Shown here piece by piece: positions 27,061-35,567 of a stretch of 64,000 nucleotides of DNA; position 1 is the stretch's first letter; every line of letters begins with the position of its first letter. The translations under genes were made by a program, and so were the position numbers. Below the pieces are notes generated by a model. That model ran no database searches. It saw only the letters and a list, made by a program, of their open reading frames with translations, and was not told the DNA's origin. This stretch comes from Pseudomonas sp. S35 (lineage in GTDB: Bacteria; Pseudomonadota; Gammaproteobacteria; Pseudomonadales; Pseudomonadaceae): contig NZ_CP019431.1 of assembly GCF_009866765.1 (NCBI RefSeq), forward strand, positions 2,604,001 through 2,668,000, read 5' to 3'.

Positions 27061-28152
27061 ATGTCCGCTCTGTTCCAACCCTTCACGCTCAAAGACGTGA
27101 CCCTGCGTAACCGAATCGCCATTCCGCCGATGTGCCAATACATGGCCGACGACGGCATCGTCAACGACTGGCACCACGTGCACCTGGCCGGCATGGCCCG
27201 TGGCGGCGCTGGTTTGTTGGTGGTCGAGGCCACTGCCGTTGCGCCTGAAGGCCGTATCACACCGGGCTGCGCGGGTATCTGGAGCGATGCACACGCCCAG
27301 GCGTTCGTGCCAATGGTCCAGGCCATCAAGGCCGCAGGTTCGGTCCCCGGCATCCAGATTGCCCACGCGGGTCGCAAAGCCAGCGCCAACCGTCCGTGGG
27401 AAGGGGATGACCATATTTCGTCCGCCGACGACCGCAGCTGGGAAACCATTGCGCCCTCGGCCATCGCTTTTGGTGCGAACCTGCCCAACGTACCGCGTGC
27501 CATGACCCTGGAAGACATCGCTCGGGTTAAACAGGACTTCGTCGACGCCGCCCGTCGTGCCCGTGACGCCGGTTTCGAGTGGATCGAGCTGCACTTCGCC
27601 CACGGTTACCTGGCCCAGAGCTTCTTCTCCGAGCATTCCAACCAGCGCACCGACGCCTACGGTGGCAGCTTCGACAACCGCAGCCGCTTCCTCCTGGAAA
27701 CCCTGGCCGCCGTGCGCGAAGTCTGGCCGGAAAACCTGCCATTGACCGCGCGTTTCGGCGTGATCGAATACGACGGCCGTGACGAGCAGACCCTCACCGA
27801 ATCCATCGAACTGGCACGTAATTTCAAAGCCGGTGGCCTGGACCTGCTGAGCGTCAGCGTCGGTTTCACCATTCCCGACACGAACATCCCGTGGGGCCCG
27901 GCTTTTATGGGCCCGATTGCCGAGCGCGTGCGCCGCGAAGCCGGTATCCCGGTGACGTCGGCGTGGGGGTTTGGTACGCCGCAACTGGCAGAAGGCGCGT
28001 TGCAGGCGGGGCATCTGGACTTGGTCTCGGTGGGCCGTGCGCACCTGGCCGACCCGCATTGGGCGTACTTTGCAGCCAAGGAGCTGGGCGTGGACAAGTC
28101 TTCCTGGACCTTGCCGGCGCCTTATGCGCATTGGTTGGAGCGGTATCGCTGA
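27061..28152 (+). CDS. xenA: Xenobiotic reductase A, old yellow enzyme family
   Basis: FMN-dependent ene-reductase that acts on enones, nitrate esters and nitroaromatics using NAD(P)H. The 363 aa have the YqjM/XenA-class landmarks: Cys25 in PPMCQYMA, which tunes the flavin, the QIAHAGRKAS segment, the substrate-binding His pair in ELHFAHGYL, and the C-terminal YAHWLERYR with the Trp/Arg that close the neighbouring active site. Close overall agreement with the Pseudomonas putida enzyme as I remember it. Probably repressed by the adjacent ArsR-type protein. Confidence 0.95.
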   Translation: MSALFQPFTLKDVTLRNRIAIPPMCQYMADDGIVNDWHHVHLAGMARGGAGLLVVEATAVAPEGRITPGCAGIWSDAHAQAFVPMVQAIKAAGSVPGIQIAHAGRKASANRPWEGDDHISSADDRSWETIAPSAIAFGANLPNVPRAMTLEDIARVKQDFVDAARRARDAGFEWIELHFAHGYLAQSFFSEHSNQRTDAYGGSFDNRSRFLLETLAAVREVWPENLPLTARFGVIEYDGRDEQTLTESIELARNFKAGGLDLLSVSVGFTIPDTNIPWGPAFMGPIAERVRREAGIPVTSAWGFGTPQLAEGALQAGHLDLVSVGRAHLADPHWAYFAAKELGVDKSSWTLPAPYAHWLERYR

Positions 28153-28173
28153 GGCGAGCCACGCAGTGTCGGG

Positions 28174-28200
28174 AGCCACTCAATCGAGTGGCTTTTCTTT
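28174..28200 (+). terminator. Rho-independent terminator after xenA
   Basis: AGCCACTC-AATC-GAGTGGCT hairpin followed by TTTCTTT, 21 nt after the xenA stop. Clear intrinsic terminator form. Confidence 0.85.
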
Positions 28201-28238
28201 AACTTGATTTTGATACAAAGCAGATACGTAAAAAATAA

Positions 28239-28257
28239 CGAATGAGAATAGATATCA
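28239..28257. promoter_or_regulatory. Probable Fur box upstream of siderophore receptor
   Basis: CGAATGAGAATAGATATCA resembles the Fur consensus of repeated GATAAT units, with GAGAATAGATAT matching best. A second AACGAGAATG follows at 28258-28267. It lies about 90 nt before the receptor start. Iron repression is what is known for such genes. Confidence 0.6.
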
Positions 28258-28342
28258 AACGAGAATGCGATGGTATAGCATGCCCCGCGAATTCTTGGCA
28301 GGTTTGCCGCCCCATCTGGCTCATTCACTAGGTCCAACATCC

Positions 28343-30460
28343 ATGCGTCGTACCCTGATTTCAATCTGCGTGTTGCAGGCGTTTTCCCCTTTCACCTGGG
28401 CAGACGTCGCGCCCACCGAGCAAACCAGCCTGGAGTTGCAAGCGACCAACGTGACGGGTACGGCGGACTATGAAACAGCTCAGGGACCGGTCAAGGGCTA
28501 CCATGCAACACGCTCAGCCAGTGCGACGCGCACCGACACTTCGATTCATGAAACCCCGCAGTCCATCAGCGTGGTGTCCAAGGATGTGGTCGAGGACATC
28601 GGCGCGACCCGCCTGCAAGATGCCCTCGACTATGCTGGCGGCGTCGGCCGTGCCAACAACTTTGGTGGCCAGGGCCTGACCACCTTCACCGTGCGCGGCT
28701 TTACCACCGGCGAGTTCTACCGCAACGGCTTCCCGATCAACCGTGGCTACCCGAACATGCCGGATGCCAACACCATTGAACGTCTCGAAGTGCTGCGCGG
28801 CCCGGCGACCATGCTCTACGGCCGCGGCGATCCAGGCGGCACTTTCAACGTAGTGTCCAAGCAGCCGCTGGCCGAGCGCACCGTGACCCTCGGCAGCCAG
28901 TTGAATGACCAAGGCATGAAACGCGGCACCTTGGATGCCTCCGGCCCGCTGGATGACGAAGGTCGCCTGGCCTATCGCCTGAACGTCGTAGGCGAGGGTG
29001 GTGACACCTTTCGTGACCATGTGGAAACCGAACGCTACGGCGTGACGCCGGTAATCACCTGGCAAGCTACCGATGAAACGAAGGTGATCTTTGAAGGCGA
29101 CTTCATGCGTAACAATCATCCGTTGGATCGTGGCCTGACGCGTTTTGCCACGCAGAAAGGCACCGCATCCCGCGATACCTTCTGGGGTGATAAAGACGTC
29201 GGCAAGTTACACAACGACAACAACATGGCCCAGCTGCGTTTCGAGCACATGCTCAACGAAGACTGGACCCTGAGCGGTGGTTTTCAGTGGTTGGACGGCA
29301 CGCTCCAAGGCAATGCCATCGAGGCCAACAGCCTGGCTGCCGACGGCCACACTCTCAACCGCAACTTCAACTACCGCAAGCTGGAATGGACCGACAAGGA
29401 CTACCAGCTCAACCTCACCGGGCGTTTCTCCACTGGCGGCTTCGAACACACCTTGCTGACCGGCATCGAGTATGAGGACTACGACTACAAGTCGATCATT
29501 CAGCGTTCCGCCGCCGCCTACACCAGCGATATCTTCAACCCGGTCTACGGCAAGCCGCGTCCTGCCTTGGTCAACACGCCGACGAACGACAAAGAAAACC
29601 TCAAGACCTACGCCGCCTTCGTCCAGGACCAGGTCGCCCTGACCGAGCGCTTGAAAGTGCTGGCGGGCGCCCGTTTCGAGCGGTTTGAGCATAAGTACGA
29701 GACGTACGTCGCCAATACCAAGAGCTGGGAGGCCAGCGATAACGCCGTGACGCCACGTGTCGGCTTGATCTACGACCTCACCGACTCCCTCGCCGTGTAC
29801 GCCGATGCAGCGCGTTCATTCAAGCCGAATACGGGAGCCACTCGGACCGGTGAAGGCTTTGAGCCGGAGAAGGGCAAGTCTTATGAAATGGGCATCAAGT
29901 GGGAGGCGCTGGATCACCAGTTGAGCGTCGACGCTGCGGTTTACCAGATCGACAAAAAGAATGTCCTGACTACCGATCCGCTGGATACCAACTCCAGGGT
30001 CGCCGCCGGCCAGGTCCGCAGTCGCGGTTTTGACTTGAACGTCGCTGGCAACCTCACCCCCGAGTGGCGCGTAATTGGCGGCTACGCCTACGTGGACGCC
30101 GAAGTCACCAAGGACAACACCCTGCGCGCCGGCACCCACCTGGCCAACATTCCGCGCAACAGCTTCAGCCTGCTAAACGTGTATGAATTCCAGGATGGCA
30201 GCCTCAAGGGGCTGGGGCTGGGAGCAGGTGCGAAATACGTGGATGAGCGCGTCGGCCAGACCTCCAACACGCCGTTCACGATGGACGCCTACACCGTGGT
30301 CGACCTGCTCGGCTACTACAAGGTCAACGAGAAAGTCCGGCTCAACTTGGACGTGAAGAACCTGTTCAACCGCGAGTATGAAGAGGGCGCGTTCGGCAAC
30401 ATCTACGCCTACCCAGGCGCCCCGCGCACAGTCCAGGTCGGCATCGCCTACACGCTATAA
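28343..30460 (+). CDS. TonB-dependent siderophore receptor
   Basis: Outer-membrane receptor of the FecA/FhuE-like ferric siderophore class. The start at 28343 gives a signal peptide (RRTLISICVLQAFSPFTWA); an upstream in-frame ATG at 28265 would bury it. The plug domain follows (ETPQSISVVSKDVVEDIGATRLQDAL split by plug strands, then TFTVRGF and NTIERLEVLRGPATMLYGRGDPGG), then a 22-strand barrel ending RTVQVGIAYTL. Length is 705 aa. No siderophore synthesis or anti-sigma genes are adjacent, so it probably takes up a foreign siderophore under Fur control. Confidence 0.93.
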   Translation: MRRTLISICVLQAFSPFTWADVAPTEQTSLELQATNVTGTADYETAQGPVKGYHATRSASATRTDTSIHETPQSISVVSKDVVEDIGATRLQDALDYAGGVGRANNFGGQGLTTFTVRGFTTGEFYRNGFPINRGYPNMPDANTIERLEVLRGPATMLYGRGDPGGTFNVVSKQPLAERTVTLGSQLNDQGMKRGTLDASGPLDDEGRLAYRLNVVGEGGDTFRDHVETERYGVTPVITWQATDETKVIFEGDFMRNNHPLDRGLTRFATQKGTASRDTFWGDKDVGKLHNDNNMAQLRFEHMLNEDWTLSGGFQWLDGTLQGNAIEANSLAADGHTLNRNFNYRKLEWTDKDYQLNLTGRFSTGGFEHTLLTGIEYEDYDYKSIIQRSAAAYTSDIFNPVYGKPRPALVNTPTNDKENLKTYAAFVQDQVALTERLKVLAGARFERFEHKYETYVANTKSWEASDNAVTPRVGLIYDLTDSLAVYADAARSFKPNTGATRTGEGFEPEKGKSYEMGIKWEALDHQLSVDAAVYQIDKKNVLTTDPLDTNSRVAAGQVRSRGFDLNVAGNLTPEWRVIGGYAYVDAEVTKDNTLRAGTHLANIPRNSFSLLNVYEFQDGSLKGLGLGAGAKYVDERVGQTSNTPFTMDAYTVVDLLGYYKVNEKVRLNLDVKNLFNREYEEGAFGNIYAYPGAPRTVQVGIAYTL

Positions 30461-30466
30461 CGACCG

Positions 30467-30518
30467 ACACACACCCAATGTGGGAGGGGGCAAGCCCCCT
30501 CCCACATTGGGTGTGTGT
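30467..30518. terminator. Bidirectional hairpin with 25-bp perfect stem
   Basis: Arms 30467-30491 and 30494-30518 are perfect complements around a 2-base centre. The core is the GTGGGAGGGGG REP and the arms extend outward as ACACACACCCAAT. It separates the convergent ends of the receptor gene and the GntR gene and can terminate both. Confidence 0.75.
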
Positions 30519-30530
30519 TACGCCTTGAAG

Positions 30531-31253
30531 TCAGAGCGGCGTGAGCACATTCATCACCGTATCCAACGCCACCCGCGTGTCATCCAACTGCACCAGCGAC
30601 GCATGCCGTGCACCCAGTGCATCGCGGTTCTGGATCGCGGTGAGGATCGCCTTGTGCCGGGGCAGGCTCAGGCCTTGGATATCCGGACGGCGGTTGGTGA
30701 TGTTGATCGACTCGCGCAGCGGCAACGACAGCATGTTGCACATATAGGCGAGCAGGTCGTTGCGCGTGGCATCGGCAATGGCGCGGTGGAAGTCCAGGTC
30801 GGCCTGCAACAGGTCGTCGTGGGTCTTCGCGGTCTCCATGCCTTGGTAGGCTTTTTCGATGATGGCGATGTCTTCATCGGTCGCCGTGGTGGCGGCCATG
30901 GCGGCGATTTCCGGTTCGAGGATGCGCCGCACACCAGCCAGGGTATTGAAGAACTCACTGTGGGGCGTGGACTGCATCAACCACGACAACACGTCCGGGT
31001 CGAGCAGGTGCCACTTCAGCCGGGGCCGCACCACCGCACCCACCCGCGGCTTGGAATACACCAGGCCCTTGGCGCTGAGCACACGCGTGGCTTCGCGCAG
31101 CACCGAGCGGCTGACCTTGTACTCCTCGCAGAGCGTGGCCTCCATGGGCAGTCTTTCTTCGGGCTTGAAGCGGCCGGAAACGATGTGCATGCCCAAGTCC
31201 TGAACGATCTGGGCATGCATGCTCTTGCGCGGCTTGGGCGGCTGGTGATCCAT
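30531..31253 (-). CDS. GntR-family (FadR subfamily) regulator of arabinose genes
   Basis: An N-terminal winged HTH (ERLPMEATLCEEYKVSRSVL, then EATRVLSAKGLVYSKPRVG) is followed by an all-helical FCD domain with metal-site residues in DLDFHRAIADAT and LPRHKAIL. The start at 31253 (MDHQPPK) gives 240 aa; the frame extends 16 codons further without a better ribosome site. It lies 48 nt after the arabonate dehydratase on the same strand. TnGTnnnACnA sites, the FadR-type operator form, occur at both arabinose promoter regions, so it probably represses them until a pathway intermediate binds. Confidence 0.87.
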   Translation of the reverse strand: MDHQPPKPRKSMHAQIVQDLGMHIVSGRFKPEERLPMEATLCEEYKVSRSVLREATRVLSAKGLVYSKPRVGAVVRPRLKWHLLDPDVLSWLMQSTPHSEFFNTLAGVRRILEPEIAAMAATTATDEDIAIIEKAYQGMETAKTHDDLLQADLDFHRAIADATRNDLLAYMCNMLSLPLRESINITNRRPDIQGLSLPRHKAILTAIQNRDALGARHASLVQLDDTRVALDTVMNVLTPL

Positions 31254-31301
31254 AACGACAGGGATGCTCTGGCTTAAATTCGCGGCATCATAGCATCCCA
31301 A

Positions 31302-33038
31302 TTAGTGGGAATGACGGGGGACTTCCGCCCCCCGGCAACCCACCAGGAAGTCAAAGTCGCAGCCCTGGTCCGCCTGCAACACATGGTCGATGTAAAGCTG
31401 GCGGTAGCCGCCGACGATCAGCTTTTGCGGCGGCGCAAGGTCAGCCATGCGCGCCGCCAGCTCTGCGTCGGGGATGTCCAGGTGCAAACGGCCGTTGGCG
31501 CAGTCCAGTTCGATCCAGTCACCTTCCTTCACCGTGGCCAACGGCCCGCCCGCAGCGGCTTCCGGTGCCACGTGCAACACCACGGTGCCGTACGCCGTGC
31601 CGCTCATGCGCGCATCGGAAATACGCACCATATCCGTCACACCCTGGGCCAGCAGCTTGGCCGGCAACCCCATGTTGCCGACTTCGGCCATGCCCGGATA
31701 ACCCTTGGGCCCGCAGTTCTTCATGACCAGGATCGAGTTGGCGTCCACGTCCAGCTCCGGGTCGTTGATGCGCGCCTTGTACATGTCGAAATTCTCGAAC
31801 ACCACTGCACGGCCGCGATGCTGCATCAGCTCCGGACTGGCCGCCGACGGCTTGAGCACCGCGCCCAATGGCGCGAGGTTGCCGCGCAGCACGCAGATGC
31901 CGCCGTCGGCGCGGATCGGGTTGTCCAGTGTGCGGATCACTTCGTCCTGGCCGTAGATCGGCGAGTCCTTGGTGTTCTCGCCCAGGGATTTGCCGTTGAC
32001 GGTCAGCGCGTTCGGGTGCGGGATCAGGTTGGCTTCGCCCAGACGGCGCAGTACGGCGGGCAGGCCACCGGCATAGTAGAACTCTTCCATCAGGAAGCGG
32101 CCCGACGGCTGCAGGTCGACGATGGTCGGCATGCCACGGCCCATGCGGGTCCAGTCGTCCAGATCGAGCTCGACGCCGATGCGCCCGGCGATGGCTTTGA
32201 GGTGGATCACCGCGTTGGTCGAGCCGCCGATGGCCGCGTTCACCCGGATCGCGTTTTCAAAGGCCTCTTTAGTGAGGATCTTCGAGAGTTTCAAGTCTTC
32301 ACGCACCATCTCTACCGCACGCATGCCCGACATATGCGCCAGCACGTAACGCCGCGCATCCACCGCCGGAATCGCCGCGTTGTGCGGCAGCGAAGTCCCG
32401 AGTGCCTCGGCCATGCACGCCATGGTCGACGCGGTGCCCATCGTGTTGCAGGTGCCCGCCGAACGGGACATGCCGCCCTCGGCCGCGAGGAAATCATCCA
32501 GGGTGATGGTGCCGGCCTTCACTTGTTCGCTGAGCTGCCACACCACGGTGCCCGAACCGATGTCCTGGCCCTTGTGCTTGCCATTGAGCATCGGCCCGCC
32601 AGTGACCACGATGGCCGGCACGTCGCAACTGGCGGCCCCCATCAGCAGGGCGGGGGTGGTCTTGTCGCAGCCGGTCAGCAACACCACGCCGTCAATCGGG
32701 TTGCCGCGAATCGCTTCCTCCACGTCCATGCTCGCCAGGTTGCGCGTCAGCATGGCGGTGGGGCGCAGGTTGGATTCGCCGTTGGAGAACACCGGGAATT
32801 CCACCGGGAAGCCACCGGCCTCGATCACGCCGCGTTTGACGTGCTCGGCGATCTGGCGGAAATGCGCGTTGCACGGGGTCAGCTCCGACCAGGTGTTGCA
32901 GATACCGATGATCGGCTTGCCATGGAACTGATGGTCGGCAATGCCCTGGTTCTTCATCCAGCTGCGGTACATGAAGCCGTTCTTGTCGGCGGTACCAAAC
33001 CACTGGGCGGAGCGTAGGCCGGGCTTTTTATCAGACAT
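31302..33038 (-). CDS. L-arabonate dehydratase (IlvD/Edd family)
   Basis: Converts L-arabonate to 2-keto-3-deoxy-L-arabonate using an iron-sulfur cluster. The 578 aa carry three cysteines in the family's cluster positions: C56 (LTPCNAHF), C124 (TGCDKTTPA) and C197 (GTCNTMGTAS). SDARMSGTAYG near the C-terminus holds the catalytic Ser. The start at 33038 (MSDKKPG) is family-like; the upstream ATG at 33125 is not. It diverges from the MFS-to-araH gene run, with FadR-type sites between. D-Fuconate or D-galactonate activity is possible in this subfamily, but the gene set favours arabonate. Confidence 0.9.
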   Translation of the reverse strand: MSDKKPGLRSAQWFGTADKNGFMYRSWMKNQGIADHQFHGKPIIGICNTWSELTPCNAHFRQIAEHVKRGVIEAGGFPVEFPVFSNGESNLRPTAMLTRNLASMDVEEAIRGNPIDGVVLLTGCDKTTPALLMGAASCDVPAIVVTGGPMLNGKHKGQDIGSGTVVWQLSEQVKAGTITLDDFLAAEGGMSRSAGTCNTMGTASTMACMAEALGTSLPHNAAIPAVDARRYVLAHMSGMRAVEMVREDLKLSKILTKEAFENAIRVNAAIGGSTNAVIHLKAIAGRIGVELDLDDWTRMGRGMPTIVDLQPSGRFLMEEFYYAGGLPAVLRRLGEANLIPHPNALTVNGKSLGENTKDSPIYGQDEVIRTLDNPIRADGGICVLRGNLAPLGAVLKPSAASPELMQHRGRAVVFENFDMYKARINDPELDVDANSILVMKNCGPKGYPGMAEVGNMGLPAKLLAQGVTDMVRISDARMSGTAYGTVVLHVAPEAAAGGPLATVKEGDWIELDCANGRLHLDIPDAELAARMADLAPPQKLIVGGYRQLYIDHVLQADQGCDFDFLVGCRGAEVPRHSH

Positions 33039-33052
33039 GATCGATTCTCTTA

Positions 33053-33063
33053 TTGTATGACTA
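33053..33063. promoter_or_regulatory. FadR-type operator, dehydratase-proximal
   Basis: TTGTATGACTA fits the TnGTnnnACnA consensus of FadR-subfamily GntR regulators exactly. It lies 15 nt upstream of the dehydratase ATG, where bound repressor would block expression. Confidence 0.55.
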
Positions 33064-33126
33064 TATGTTCTCTCTACGGCTAAACATAAGCGCAAAATGT
33101 TCGCTTTGGAAGAGTTGTTTTGCAAA

Positions 33127-33137
33127 TAGTCCTACTA
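33127..33137. promoter_or_regulatory. FadR-type operator, MFS-proximal
   Basis: TAGTCCTACTA fits TnGTnnnACnA with extended AATAGT-N3-ACTATA symmetry, and the next bases form ACTATATAGT (33134-33143). It is the second site in the same divergent gap. AATAGT-N-CTACTA recurs before galM at 42777-42789. Confidence 0.6.
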
Positions 33138-33229
33138 TATAGTCTGGCTTAACTGAGGTATGACCCTGGCGGATTTTCCGCGAGAGGCATCCCCGATTCC
33201 TATAAGAACAACAATCGGAGATCGACCCC

Positions 33230-34552
33230 ATGAGCGAGGAATTGCGGCTTATCCGGCGCATCACGCTGAAACTGATTCCCTTCCTGATCCTGCTGTACCT
33301 GATTGCCTATGTGGACCGCTCCGCCGTGGGCTTTGCCAAGTTGCACATGGGCGCCGACGTCGGCATCGGTGATGCGGCCTATGGCTTGGGCGCGGGGTTG
33401 TTCTTCATCGGCTACTTCCTGTTCGAGATCCCCAGTAACCTGATGCTCGACCGCTTCGGTGCGCGGCGCTGGTTCGCACGCATCATGATCACCTGGGGCG
33501 CGATCACCATCGGCATGGCGTTCGTGCAGGGGCCGCACAGCTTCTATGTCATGCGTTTTTTGCTGGGTGCGGCCGAAGCCGGCTTCTTCCCAGGCGTGCT
33601 GTACTACATCACCCAGTGGTTCCCGGTGCGCCATCGCGGCAAGATCCTCGGGTTGTTTATCCTCTCGCAGCCCATCGCAATGATGATCACCGGCCCGGTG
33701 TCCGGCGGCTTGCTGGGCATGGACGGCATCCTTGGCCTGCACGGCTGGCAGTGGCTGTTTATCGTGATCGGCACCCCGGCGATCCTGCTGACCTGGCCGG
33801 TGCTGCGGTACCTGCCGGATGGCCCCAAGCAGGTCAAGTGGATGACCGACGCCGAAAAAACCTGGCTGACCGACGAACTCAACAAAGACCTGCAAGCCTA
33901 CGGCCAGACCCGCCACGGCAACCCCTTGCATGCGCTCAAGGACAAACGCGTGTTGCTGCTGGCGCTGTTCTACCTGCCGGTGACGCTGAGCATCTACGGC
34001 CTGGGGCTGTGGCTGCCGACGCTGATCAAGCAGTTCGGCGGCAGCGACCTCACCACCGGCTTCATCTCGGCGGTGCCGTACATCTTCGGCATTATTGGTT
34101 TGCTGATTATCCCGCGCAGTTCCGACCGCTTGAATGACCGCTACGGCCACCTTGCCGTGCTGTATGTGCTGGGCGCCATCGGCCTGTTCTGCAGCGCCTG
34201 GCTGAGTGTGCCGGTGCTGCAAATGGCGGCGCTGTGCCTGGCGGCATTCGCGATGTTCTCGTGCACGGCGGTGTTCTGGACCTTGCCGGGGCGCTTCTTC
34301 GCCGGCGCCAGTGCGGCGGCGGGCATCGCGTTGATCAACTCGGTGGGCAACCTCGGCGGCTATATCGGCCCGTTCGTGATCGGCGCGCTCAAGGAATACA
34401 CCGGCAACCTCGCCTCGGGCTTGTACTTCCTGTCCGGGGTGATGGTCTTCGGGCTGCTGCTGACCGGCGTGGTCTATCGCCTGTTGGAGCGCAAGCACGT
34501 GCTCCCCGCCGACCAGTTCGCCGCCAGCGCCCGTGGCGCCACACGTACTTAA
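33230..34552 (+). CDS. MFS transporter, anion:cation symporter (GudP/ExuT-like)
   Basis: A 440-aa carrier with about 12 membrane spans. Typical ACS-family features are YVDRSAVGFAK after TM1, LFFIGYFLFEIPSNLMLDRFGARRW, and RFLLGAAEAGFFPGVLYY. The family usually carries sugar acids, so L-arabonate or a related aldonate is the likely cargo; it would feed the pathway below the dehydrogenase. CGGAG lies 8-12 nt upstream, beside an AACAACAA Crc/Hfq-type motif. First gene of a run that continues through araH with gaps of 8-40 nt. Confidence 0.9.
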   Translation: MSEELRLIRRITLKLIPFLILLYLIAYVDRSAVGFAKLHMGADVGIGDAAYGLGAGLFFIGYFLFEIPSNLMLDRFGARRWFARIMITWGAITIGMAFVQGPHSFYVMRFLLGAAEAGFFPGVLYYITQWFPVRHRGKILGLFILSQPIAMMITGPVSGGLLGMDGILGLHGWQWLFIVIGTPAILLTWPVLRYLPDGPKQVKWMTDAEKTWLTDELNKDLQAYGQTRHGNPLHALKDKRVLLLALFYLPVTLSIYGLGLWLPTLIKQFGGSDLTTGFISAVPYIFGIIGLLIIPRSSDRLNDRYGHLAVLYVLGAIGLFCSAWLSVPVLQMAALCLAAFAMFSCTAVFWTLPGRFFAGASAAAGIALINSVGNLGGYIGPFVIGALKEYTGNLASGLYFLSGVMVFGLLLTGVVYRLLERKHVLPADQFAASARGATRT

Positions 34553-34567
34553 TCTAGGAGAACCTTC

Positions 34568-35557
34568 ATGCGTTTAGTGCAGTTCGAACTCAATAATGGC
34601 GAGCGCCGCGTCGGCGTGGTGGACGGCAACCAACTGCGTGAAGTGTGCAGCGCCCATAGCGTGCGCGAACTGGCGCTGGCCGCCATCGAAGCGGGCGTCA
34701 AGTTGCAGCAGCAGGTCGACAGCCTGGGCCTGGGCGACAGCCATGACTACGCAGCGCTGCTCGCCGAACAGAAAATCCTGCCGCCCCTGGACCACCCCGA
34801 TCCGGCCCATATGTTGATCAGCGGCACCGGCCTGACCCACCTGGGCAGCGCCTCGGCGCGGGACAAAATGCACCAGGGCGGTGACGACAGCGCCTTGACC
34901 GACACCATGCGCATCTTCAAGTGGGGCGTGGAGGGTGGCAAGCCCGCTGCCGGCCAGGCCGGTGTGCAGCCGGAGTGGTTCTATAAAGGCGACGGCAGCA
35001 TCGTGGTGCGCCCAGGCCAGGCCTTCCCGGTGCCGCCATTTGCCGAAGATGCCGGTGAAGAGCCGGAAATCGGTGGCCTCTACGTGATCGGCCACGACAG
35101 CAAACCCTATCGCCTGGGCTTCGCGGTGGGCAACGAGTTCTCCGACCATGTAATGGAGCGCAAGAACTACCTGTACCTGGCCCATTCCAAGCTGCGCAGT
35201 TGCAGCTACGGCCCGGAGTTGCGCGTCGGCGAACTGCCCCAGCACCTGGCCGGCACCAGCCGCATCCTGCGCAATGGCGAGGAAATCTGGCGGAACGAAT
35301 TCCTCAGTGGCGAGGCCAATATGTGCCACAGCCTGGAAAACCTCGAATACCACCACTTCAAATACAGCCAGTTCCTCAAGCCGGGCGACGTGCACATTCA
35401 CTTCTTCGGCACCGCCACCTTGTCATTCGCCGACGGTATACGTACCCAACCGGGGGATGTGTTCGAGATCAGCCAGGCTGAGTTCGGCGCGCCGTTGATC
35501 AACAGTGTCGGCAGCGTCGATGCGGTGTTCGAACCCGGCAATGTCATCACCCTTTAA
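34568..35557 (+). CDS. araD1: 2-keto-3-deoxy-L-arabonate dehydratase, AraD1 (FAH-fold) type
   Basis: Converts L-2-keto-3-deoxyarabonate to alpha-ketoglutarate semialdehyde. The 329-aa protein belongs to the fumarylacetoacetate-hydrolase fold group, with GTGLTHLGSAS near residue 86 and EWFYKGDGSIVVRPGQ, GNEFSDHVMER and GPELRVG downstream. This type replaces the unrelated DapA-fold KDA dehydratase in many pseudomonads. A GGAGAACCTTC ribosome site precedes the ATG, and it follows the MFS gene by 15 nt. Confidence 0.87.
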   Translation: MRLVQFELNNGERRVGVVDGNQLREVCSAHSVRELALAAIEAGVKLQQQVDSLGLGDSHDYAALLAEQKILPPLDHPDPAHMLISGTGLTHLGSASARDKMHQGGDDSALTDTMRIFKWGVEGGKPAAGQAGVQPEWFYKGDGSIVVRPGQAFPVPPFAEDAGEEPEIGGLYVIGHDSKPYRLGFAVGNEFSDHVMERKNYLYLAHSKLRSCSYGPELRVGELPQHLAGTSRILRNGEEIWRNEFLSGEANMCHSLENLEYHHFKYSQFLKPGDVHIHFFGTATLSFADGIRTQPGDVFEISQAEFGAPLINSVGSVDAVFEPGNVITL

Positions 35558-35567
35558 GGAGCGCAAC

